Positions 57,691-64,000 of a stretch of 64,000 bases of DNA are shown here, in pieces. Position numbers and translations under genes: made by a program. Within the stretch, counting starts at the first letter, position 1; each line of letters begins with the position of its first letter. Source of the stretch: Arhodomonas sp052060015 (GTDB taxonomy: Bacteria; Pseudomonadota; Gammaproteobacteria; Nitrococcales; Nitrococcaceae); assembly GCF_052060015.1 (NCBI RefSeq), contig NZ_JBPODZ010000005.1, forward strand, positions 1 through 64,000, written 5' to 3'. Below the pieces are notes generated by a model. It saw nothing but the letters and a program-made list of their open reading frames with translations, was not told where the DNA came from and ran no database searches.

Positions 57691-58308
57691 ATGGTGCTTC
57701 AAGCCAGCGAGCTGCTGATCTCCCGGGGGGAGCGGATCCTCATCGACGGCCTGGACCTCGCTGTGGAACCCGGCGAGGTCCTGCTGGTCGCGGGGCCCAA
57801 CGGCAGCGGCAAGACCACCCTGTTGCGCACCCTCGCCGGCCTGAGCCTGCCCGAGGAAGGCGTCGTACGCTGGAAGGGCACGGACATCCGCGGTGATGGC
57901 GGCGAGTTCCGCGCCGCGCTGATCTGGGTCGGTCACCAGCCCGGCATCAAGCTCGAGCTCAGCCCCCGGGAAAACCTCCGGGTGTTCTCCGCCCTGCACG
58001 GCGAGGCCACGATGGGCATCGACGCAGCGCTGGCGCGGATGGGGCTGGGTGAGCACCGGGATGTCCCCTGCCGGCACCTTTCCGCCGGCCAGCGGCGGCG
58101 GGTCCTGCTCGCACGGCTGCTCAGCGAACGCGCCGCCGCCTGGATCCTGGACGAGCCCTACACCGCTCTGGACCGCCGTGCCATCGAGGCCCTGGAGGCA
58201 CGACTCGCGGAGCATGCCGCCGGCGGTGGTGTCACCGTGATGACCTCCCATCAGCCGGTGCTCCTCGAAGGGGTGGCGCTACGGCACCTGGAGCTGGACC
58301 ATGGGTGA
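57691..58308 (+). CDS. ccmA: Cytochrome c maturation ATPase CcmA
   Basis: This 205-aa ABC ATPase has Walker A GPNGSGKT, signature LSAGQRRRV and Walker B AWILDEP. CcmA powers release of heme-loaded CcmE together with CcmB, CcmC and CcmD. The start ATG 57691 is 52 bp after the SDR gene. It overlaps ccmB by 8 bp. Confidence 0.95.
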   Translation: MVLQASELLISRGERILIDGLDLAVEPGEVLLVAGPNGSGKTTLLRTLAGLSLPEEGVVRWKGTDIRGDGGEFRAALIWVGHQPGIKLELSPRENLRVFSALHGEATMGIDAALARMGLGEHRDVPCRHLSAGQRRRVLLARLLSERAAAWILDEPYTALDRRAIEALEARLAEHAAGGGVTVMTSHQPVLLEGVALRHLELDHG

Positions 58309-58984
58309 GGCACCGCTGGCCGCGGCCTTTACCGCGATACTCCGCCGGGATCTTGCACTGGCGCTGCGCGCGCCCGGGGAGATCGTCAACCCGGTGATCT
58401 TCTTCGTGATGATCGCCACACTGTTTCCCCTCGCCGTCAGCGCCGCCCCCGAGACGCTCCGTCAGATCGCCCCCGGCGTAATCTGGGTCGCCGCGTTGCT
58501 GGCCTCGCTGATCTCCATGGAGCCCCTGTTCCGCAGCGACTTCGAGGACGGATCCCTGGAACAGCTGGCGCTGGCGCCGCAGCCACTCGCCTGGCTGGTG
58601 CTCGCCAAGCTCGTTGCCCACTGGCTGATCACCGGGCTTCCGCTGGTGGTGTTCTCGCCGCTGCTGGCGCTGTTCATGCAGTATCCCTGGGCGGCACTGC
58701 CCCAGCTCATGGCCGGCCTCGCCCTGGGGACACCGGTGCTGGGGGCGCTGGGCGCCATCGGGTTGTCACTCACCGTCGGGGTCCGGCGCGGGGGGCTATT
58801 GCTGGCCTTGTTGGTGCTGCCGCTGTACGTGCCGGTGCTGATCTTCGGTGCCAGCTCCGCCGACGCCGCCGCCAGTGGCCTGCCGGTAAGCGGACAGCTC
58901 CAGCTCCTTGGGGCCATGGCGGCACTGGCGCTGACCCTCGCCCCGTTGGCGGCGGCCGCCGGGTTGCGGATCAGCCTGGACTGA
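58301..58984 (+). CDS. ccmB: Heme exporter subunit CcmB
   Basis: This 227-aa inner-membrane protein has six hydrophobic helices and the CcmB motifs LRRDLALALRAPGEIVNPVI and LEQLALAPQPLAWLVLAKLV. It ends 5 bp from the end of the convergent ccmI gene; the usual next gene ccmC lies at the far right of the window on the other strand. Confidence 0.95.
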   Translation: MGEAPLAAAFTAILRRDLALALRAPGEIVNPVIFFVMIATLFPLAVSAAPETLRQIAPGVIWVAALLASLISMEPLFRSDFEDGSLEQLALAPQPLAWLVLAKLVAHWLITGLPLVVFSPLLALFMQYPWAALPQLMAGLALGTPVLGALGAIGLSLTVGVRRGGLLLALLVLPLYVPVLIFGASSADAAASGLPVSGQLQLLGAMAALALTLAPLAAAAGLRISLD

Positions 58985-58989
58985 CCAGC

Positions 58990-60213
58990 TCAGAGCCGGC
59001 GGTCGATGACCAGCTCGGCGGGCTCATCGCCGCCCACTGGCACCGGTCCGGTCTCGCCCTGCAGGTCGCCGCTCTCCGCCTGCGCCCCGCCGGAGCGCGA
59101 GACCCGCGCCACCAGTTGGACCGAATCCACGTCGGCCAGCGTGCGGCCAGCCATGCCACCGGAGAGCTCGACGCGGGCGGGGAGCTGGCTCAAGGTAAGC
59201 CGCTGCACGGTCACCGGGGCCGGGGGACCTTCCGGATCCCGGGCGAAGACGAATACCGTCGTCTCCGGGGAAAGCCCCTCCGCGAGCCCGTCACCCACAC
59301 GCACGTCCACTTGCACCCGGGCGGTGCCCGCCGCGGGCTGCCCCTGCTGGCTGTCGCCGCTGCCGCCCCCGAGGCGGGCGATGGCACCCTCGAGGCGTTG
59401 TGCCGACTCGCTGCCCTCCGGGAGCTCGGTGAGCAGCCGTTGCCAGAGGGCCCGAGCCCGCGCCGTATCCCCGGCCTGGGCGGCGGCGAGCCCGGCGAAC
59501 CAGAGGGCGTCCGGATAGCCGGGGGCGATCTCTAGGGCCTGCTCCAGCAGCCGGCGGGGCTCACCGGTGAAGCCCCGTTCACCGGCCATGGCCAGTGCCC
59601 GCGCCCGGTCCACCAGCAGGGTCGGCTCCGCGCCGCCCGCGTCGATGGTTCGTCCCAGCACCCGTGCCGCGTCCGAGGGCCGTTCCATCACTAGGTAGGC
59701 CCGGGCCAGCATCCGGGCCGCCTCGGCATCCGTCGGGTTCTCCTCGGCGCGGCGCTCCAGGGCCGGCAGGTTCTCCTCGATAAAGGCCCGGCGCTCGGCC
59801 TCGGTATCCCCCGCCTCGGCCAGATCCGGCACCGGTTCCACCGGCGCCAGCACCGCCTCGGGATGGCCCCAGACCAGATAGACCCCCAACGCCACCGCCG
59901 GCACCAGCGCCCCGGCGAGCCAGGCCATCCACCGTCCGCCGCCCGCCGTATGGGTCTTCTCCCCGGGCGCGGAGGCGCCCTCCAGGATCTGACGCTCCAA
60001 CTCCTCACGGGCCTCGCGGTACTCCGCCTCGGTGATGTTGCCCGACTCCCGGTCGGCGTCCAGCTCCACGAAACGCGCGCGATGCGCGGCCAGGATCGCC
60101 TGGCGCTCGTCCAGGGCCTCGGCGCGGCGGCGGCGCAGCAGCGGCGGCAACACAAAGGCAAGGGCCAGTGCCATCGCTGCCAGGATGGCAAGGGTGTAGA
60201 TCACCTGGGTCAT
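58990..60213 (-). CDS. ccmI: Cytochrome c maturation protein CcmI
   Basis: This 407-aa protein has two membrane segments at its N-terminal part (IYTLAILAAMALALAFVLPP and WMAWLAGALVPAVALGVYLV) and TPR repeats (about residues 150-290), with a C-terminal beta region. CcmI brings apocytochrome c to the CcmF/H heme-ligation complex. It is the last gene of the minus-strand ccm operon and overlaps ccmH by 4 bp. Confidence 0.92.
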   Translation of the reverse strand: MTQVIYTLAILAAMALALAFVLPPLLRRRRAEALDERQAILAAHRARFVELDADRESGNITEAEYREAREELERQILEGASAPGEKTHTAGGGRWMAWLAGALVPAVALGVYLVWGHPEAVLAPVEPVPDLAEAGDTEAERRAFIEENLPALERRAEENPTDAEAARMLARAYLVMERPSDAARVLGRTIDAGGAEPTLLVDRARALAMAGERGFTGEPRRLLEQALEIAPGYPDALWFAGLAAAQAGDTARARALWQRLLTELPEGSESAQRLEGAIARLGGGSGDSQQGQPAAGTARVQVDVRVGDGLAEGLSPETTVFVFARDPEGPPAPVTVQRLTLSQLPARVELSGGMAGRTLADVDSVQLVARVSRSGGAQAESGDLQGETGPVPVGGDEPAELVIDRRL

Positions 60214-60689
60214 GCCCGGTCTCCGGTATCGCGATGGCCGTCTTCACGGAGCAGCCGCTCGGCACGGCGGTGCTCCTCTGCCGAGAGCGCCGGCTCCGGC
60301 CGTCGGCCGCGTACACGACGGATGGCGAACAGTAGGGCGAACACGGCCACGGCGATGAGCGCGAACGGCCCGAACCACAGCAGCCAGGTACGCTGGTCCA
60401 CCGGCGGGCGGTAGAGGACGAAATCCCCGTAGCGGGCCGTCATGTACTCGATCACCCCCTCCTCGCCACGACCCTCGCGGACCAGCTCTTGGACCTTGGC
60501 GCGCATGTCCTTGGCGAGGTCCGCATTGGACTCGGCGATACTCTGGCCCTGGCACACCAGGCAGCGCAGGTGATTGATCAGCTGCGTGTACTGCGCCCGC
60601 TGCTCCTCGCTCTCGAACTCATATACCGTGCCCGCGGCCCCGGCCACCGTCGCCCAGGCCAGCGCTGCGGCCAACAACAGCCATCTCAT
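60210..60689 (-). CDS. ccmH: Cytochrome c maturation protein CcmH
   Basis: This 159-aa protein has a signal or anchor (MRWLLLAAALAWATVAGAAG), the redox motif Cys43-x-x-Cys46 in HLRCLVCQGQS, and a C-terminal membrane helix. It reduces apocytochrome c for heme attachment. I use ATG 60689, which overlaps the ccmG stop by 4 bp. Confidence 0.95.
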   Translation of the reverse strand: MRWLLLAAALAWATVAGAAGTVYEFESEEQRAQYTQLINHLRCLVCQGQSIAESNADLAKDMRAKVQELVREGRGEEGVIEYMTARYGDFVLYRPPVDQRTWLLWFGPFALIAVAVFALLFAIRRVRGRRPEPALSAEEHRRAERLLREDGHRDTGDRA

Positions 60690-61225
60690 GCCTCGCCTCC
60701 GTCGCGCAGTCGGCGGATGCGGGGCAGGATCTCCTCGTTGAGATCCTGCTGGCTGATGGCGCCGATATGCTTGTAGTCGATGCGGCCGTCGGCATCGAGG
60801 ATGAACGTTTCGGGCACCCCGTAGACCCCCCACTCCATGCCGATATCACCGGAGAGATCGTGGACACTCGCGGTATAGGGGTTGCCGAAGCGCTCCAGCC
60901 AGCCCAGGGCGTCGGCACGCTCGTCCTTGTAGTTGATCCCGTAGACCGGGATACCCCGATCTGACAGCGCGGAGATATACGCGTGTTCATCGCGGCAGGC
61001 GGCGCACCAGCTCGCCCAGACATTGACCAGGGCCACCTCGCCACGCACGTCGGCGAGACGCAGCCGGCCCTCCGGCTCGAACAGCCGGGGACCGCCCAAC
61101 TCCGGCGCGGGCTTACCTACCAGTGGTGAAGGCACCTCGCCGCGGGTATCCACCCGCTGTAGCGCCATCGCCAGCACCGCCGCCAGGGCTGCAAACACCG
61201 CCACGGGGATCAGGAAGCGCTTCAT
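60686..61225 (-). CDS. ccmG: Thiol:disulfide oxidoreductase CcmG/DsbE
   Basis: This 179-aa thioredoxin-like protein has an N-terminal membrane anchor and the active site Cys74-x-x-Cys77 in NVWASWCAACRDE. It delivers electrons to CcmH and apocytochrome c in the periplasm. The start overlaps the ccmF stop. Confidence 0.95.
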   Translation of the reverse strand: MKRFLIPVAVFAALAAVLAMALQRVDTRGEVPSPLVGKPAPELGGPRLFEPEGRLRLADVRGEVALVNVWASWCAACRDEHAYISALSDRGIPVYGINYKDERADALGWLERFGNPYTASVHDLSGDIGMEWGVYGVPETFILDADGRIDYKHIGAISQQDLNEEILPRIRRLRDGGEA

Positions 61226-63195
61226 GCCGGTGCCTCACCGCCGGAGACGGCCGCCGCGCGCTCCCGGGCGAGCAGCCGGCGATAGCGCGGATCCGTGGCC
61301 CCGAGCAGGCCACCAATGGCCATAATCAGGGCCCCGCCCCAGATCCAGCGCAGTAGCGGCTTGTACTGGACGCGAAGGGTCCAGCTGCCGTCGGGCCTGG
61401 CCTCACCGAGGGCAACGAACAGGTCGCGGGTGAAGCCCGCGTCGATCCCCGCCTCGGTCATGACATTGCGCTGGACGAGATAGCGGCGCTTCTGCGGATA
61501 CAGGGTAGCCACCGTCTCGCCGTCGCGGCGGATGGTCACCTCGCCCTCCTGCGCGGTGTAGTTGGGCCCCTGCACTTGGCGTACGCCATTGAGCTGCCAG
61601 ACATAGCCGGCGGCCTCGTAGGACTCGCCCGGGGCCAGTCTGAGATCACCCTGCCAGTCGAAATTGCCGACACCGGTGCCGCCAATCACGAACACCGCCA
61701 CCCCGACATGGGCCATGGTCATGCCCCAGAACCCGCGGGGGATGGCGCGCAGGGCCCGCAGCGGCTCGCGGCGGCCGCGCACCCGCTCGAAGACGGCCTG
61801 CGCCGAGGTCCAGAGGATCCAGATGGCCAGGGCGATCCCCAGCACACCGAAGGGATGCAGCCCGGCGAGCCACCAGGCGGCACCGATGCCCGCCACCACA
61901 GCGGCCAGCGCGCCCCAGCACAGGGTACGCAGCAACGGGCCGGCGGCGTGGCGCTTCCAGCGGATGAGCACGCCCACGCCAAGGAGGGCGAACAACGGCA
62001 GCATCAACGGGATGAACACGGCGTTAAAATACGGCGGACCCACGGAGATCTTGCCGAGCCCCAGGGCGTCGGTGGCGAGGGGGTACAGCGTGCCCGCCAG
62101 GACCGTGGCCGCCGCCACCGTCAGCACCGCATTGTTGAGCAGCAGCAGGGTCTCCCGGGAGAGCAGGTCGAAGCGCCCGCCCCCCGCGAGCCGGGGCGCC
62201 CGCCAGGCGTAGATCCCCAGCGAGGCCCCCACCACAACGATCAGCAAGGCCAGGATGAACAGTCCACGCTGGGGGTCAGTGGCGAAGGCGTGTACCGAGT
62301 TAAGCACCCCGGAGCGCACCAGGAAGGTCCCGAGCAGCGATAGCGAGAAGGCGAAGATCGCCAGCAGCACCGTCCAGCTCCGGAAGGCCCCGCGCTTCTC
62401 GGTCACGGCCAGGGAGTGGATCAGTGCCGTGCCCACCAGCCAGGGCATGAACGAGGCGTTCTCCACCGGATCCCAGAACCACCAGCCGCCCCAACCGAGC
62501 TCGTAGTAGGCCCACCAGCTGCCCAGCGTGATGCCGAGGGTCAGGAAGATCCACGCGGTGGTGGTCCAGGGCCGCGCCCAACGCGCCCAGGCCGCATCAA
62601 GCCGACCCCCGAGGAGGGCGGCGATGGCGAAGGCGAAGGCAACCGCGAAACCCACATAGCCCATGTACAGCAGCGGCGGGTGGAAGATCAGGCCCGGATC
62701 CTGGAGCAGGGGGTTGAGGTCACGGCCGTCTGCGGCCGGCGGCAGCATCCGCGTGAAGGGATTGGAGGTGGCGATGGTGAAGAGCAGGAAACCGAAGCTC
62801 ACCGCGCCGAGCACGCCGAGCACGCGGGCGGTGAAGGCCAGGGGCAGCTCGCGGCTGAACGCCGCCACCGCCACCGTCCAGCCGCCCAGGGTCGCCGCCC
62901 ACAACAACAGCGAGCCCTCATGGGAGCCCCACACCGCGGAGAGGCGGTAGTACCAGGGCAGGGCACTATTCGAGTTGTTGGCCACGTACTCCACGGAGAA
63001 ATCGTTGGCGTAGAACGCCCAACTCAGTGCCGCGAAGGCGAGCAGCAGGAACACGAACTGCCCCGCCGCCATGGGCCGGGCCGCCGCCATCCAGGCCACG
63101 CGGCCGCGCGCGGCACCGGCGAGGGGCACCACCGTCTGCGCGAGCGCCAGCGCCAGCGCCAGCGCAAGGGCGAACTGACCGAGCTCCGGGATCAT
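61222..63195 (-). CDS. ccmF: Heme lyase component CcmF
   Basis: This 657-aa inner-membrane protein has about 15 helices and the WWD tryptophan-rich motif (GWWFWDPVENASFMPWL) with nearby conserved His. It attaches heme from CcmE to apocytochrome c. It overlaps ccmE and ccmG by 4 bp each. Confidence 0.96.
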   Translation of the reverse strand: MIPELGQFALALALALALAQTVVPLAGAARGRVAWMAAARPMAAGQFVFLLLAFAALSWAFYANDFSVEYVANNSNSALPWYYRLSAVWGSHEGSLLLWAATLGGWTVAVAAFSRELPLAFTARVLGVLGAVSFGFLLFTIATSNPFTRMLPPAADGRDLNPLLQDPGLIFHPPLLYMGYVGFAVAFAFAIAALLGGRLDAAWARWARPWTTTAWIFLTLGITLGSWWAYYELGWGGWWFWDPVENASFMPWLVGTALIHSLAVTEKRGAFRSWTVLLAIFAFSLSLLGTFLVRSGVLNSVHAFATDPQRGLFILALLIVVVGASLGIYAWRAPRLAGGGRFDLLSRETLLLLNNAVLTVAAATVLAGTLYPLATDALGLGKISVGPPYFNAVFIPLMLPLFALLGVGVLIRWKRHAAGPLLRTLCWGALAAVVAGIGAAWWLAGLHPFGVLGIALAIWILWTSAQAVFERVRGRREPLRALRAIPRGFWGMTMAHVGVAVFVIGGTGVGNFDWQGDLRLAPGESYEAAGYVWQLNGVRQVQGPNYTAQEGEVTIRRDGETVATLYPQKRRYLVQRNVMTEAGIDAGFTRDLFVALGEARPDGSWTLRVQYKPLLRWIWGGALIMAIGGLLGATDPRYRRLLARERAAAVSGGEAPA

Positions 63196-63644
63196 CCGCC
63201 ACCCCCCTCCACCGACTGGGCCGCCTTCGCCGCGGCCATCGCGTCCGCCACTTCCGGCGGCATGTAGTTCTCGTCGTGCTTGGCGAGGACCTCATCGGCG
63301 GTGAATGCGCCGTTGCCGTCGAGCCGCCCGCGCACGACTACGCCCTGACCCTCCCGGAAGAGATCCGGCAGCACGCCTTCATAACGTACCGGTATGGCCA
63401 CCGCGCCATCGGTCACCTCGAAGCGCACCTCCACGCCGTCGCCGTGGGCGACGCTGTCATCGGCGACCATCCCCCCCATGCGGAAGGGGTAATCCACCGG
63501 CGCCTCACCGGCGGCCACCTCGCTCGGCGGATAGAAATAGAGCATGTTCTCGCTGAACGCCGAGAGCATCAGGGCCGCGGCCACACCGACGCCCGCCAGC
63601 AACAGCCCCACCAGGGACAGACGTTTCTTTCGTGCCGGGGTCAT
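63192..63644 (-). CDS. ccmE: Heme chaperone CcmE
   Basis: This 150-aa protein has an N-terminal membrane anchor and a beta-barrel, with the heme-binding His123 and Tyr127 in AKHDENYMPPE. It carries heme through the periplasm. I choose ATG 63644 (GAGGAGGAAACGGCA ahead), which overlaps the ccmD stop by 4 bp; the longer frame is an upstream extension. Confidence 0.95.
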   Translation of the reverse strand: MTPARKKRLSLVGLLLAGVGVAAALMLSAFSENMLYFYPPSEVAAGEAPVDYPFRMGGMVADDSVAHGDGVEVRFEVTDGAVAIPVRYEGVLPDLFREGQGVVVRGRLDGNGAFTADEVLAKHDENYMPPEVADAMAAAKAAQSVEGGGG

Positions 63645-63790
63645 TGCCGTTTCCTCCTCGCCAGCCGCCGCACGATGGACCGTCGTCGCTGCAGCGGGAT
63701 CCACCAGTTGGCGACCAACACCGCCGCCGTCAGCAGGTACGACGGCCACACATAGGCGGCATAGCCGCCCATCTCCAGAAACTCCCTCAT
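63641..63790 (-). CDS. ccmD: Small heme exporter subunit CcmD
   Basis: This 49-aa protein starts MREFLEMGGYAAYVWPSYLL, has one membrane helix and a basic end (QRRRSIVRRLARRKRQ), the classical CcmD layout. It helps release holo-CcmE from CcmABC. Its ATG overlaps the ccmC stop as ATGA. Confidence 0.9.
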   Translation of the reverse strand: MREFLEMGGYAAYVWPSYLLTAAVLVANWWIPLQRRRSIVRRLARRKRQ

Positions 63791-64000
63791 CCCCCCTCCT
63801 CGGCGATCACCTGCTCCACCCAGCGGCTGCGGCGCTCCCGCTCCAGGAGCTCACAGCGTGCCCGCAGCAGCCAGACGGCCGCGAAATACGTCATAAATGC
63901 GAACGCCATCACCAGCAGCGGGACGAGCATGGACAGCTCGATCGCCGGCGCGTCGAAACGTGTCACGGTGGGCCCTTGGTGGAGGGTGTTCCACCACTCC
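63787..64000 (-). CDS. ccmC: Heme exporter subunit CcmC (C-terminal part, runs off the right edge)
   Basis: The last 70 codons are visible. They begin EWWNTLHQGPTVTRFDAPA, the conserved periplasmic CcmC motif, followed by a membrane helix and a charged tail (RRSRWVEQVIAEEGG). CcmC loads heme onto CcmE. The N-terminal part with the tryptophan-rich WWD motif lies beyond the window. Confidence 0.9.
   Translation of the reverse strand, partial: EWWNTLHQGPTVTRFDAPAIELSMLVPLLVMAFAFMTYFAAVWLLRARCELLERERRSRWVEQVIAEEGG

Overview
The window is GC-rich DNA (except one AT-rich island at about 2.7-5.3 kb) from a gammaproteobacterium. A complete system-I cytochrome c maturation set, several TRAP and branched-chain amino-acid-type importers, and strongly acidic exported proteins point to a halophile, perhaps Ectothiorhodospiraceae-like. 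That placement is an inference from gene content and composition, not a database match.

Left part (1-14.5 kb): two integrated elements lie in tandem, each ending at a 46-bp copy of a tRNA 3' end (2673-2718 and 14449-14494; anticodon-loop CAU, most like tRNA-Ile2). Neither copy has a 5' half, so the intact tRNA should lie left of the window. Element A (1-2.67 kb, partial) has a P4-type integrase, AlpA and a helix-turn-helix gene. Element B (about 11.8 kb) is a Pf-like filamentous phage (inovirus). It has a repressor with paired operators, an excisionase-like gene, a ssDNA-binding candidate, coat proteins, a terminator after the major coat gene, an Asp/Ser/Gly-rich adsorption protein, a DUF2523 minor coat protein, Zot, a replication initiator and a tyrosine integrase. 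It also carries a TraX/DUF1624-like membrane acetyltransferase after zot and an AT-rich cargo block (unknown protein, DUF4145 protein, RDD membrane protein).

Middle (14.6-33.6 kb): a small monooxygenase-like gene, an AhpD-like gene, a complete Liv-type ABC importer, a divergent ScfR/RamB-type regulator, then a pair of unusual genes: an ATP-grasp ligase and a 670-aa protein with a papain-like Q-x5-C...H...N arrangement. A secreted beta-domain protein, a sodium:solute symporter with a tiny membrane partner, a giant SARP/AAA/TPR regulator and a LysR regulator follow.

Right (33.7-57.6 kb): three TRAP-based catabolic clusters. Cluster 1: DUF1445, DctPQM, DUF2848, amidase, unknown membrane protein, old-yellow enzyme. 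Cluster 2: class II HMG-CoA reductase with DctPQM, a candidate mevalonate uptake and degradation operon, with a MocR regulator opposite. Cluster 3: D-2-hydroxyacid dehydrogenase, DctPQM, FCD-type GntR, lactonase and two SDRs, with a FadR-type operator in the first promoter. A DadA-like dehydrogenase sits between clusters 2 and 3.

Far right (57.7-64 kb): the cytochrome c maturation genes are split into ccmAB on the plus strand and ccmCDEFGHI on the minus strand, meeting tail to tail.
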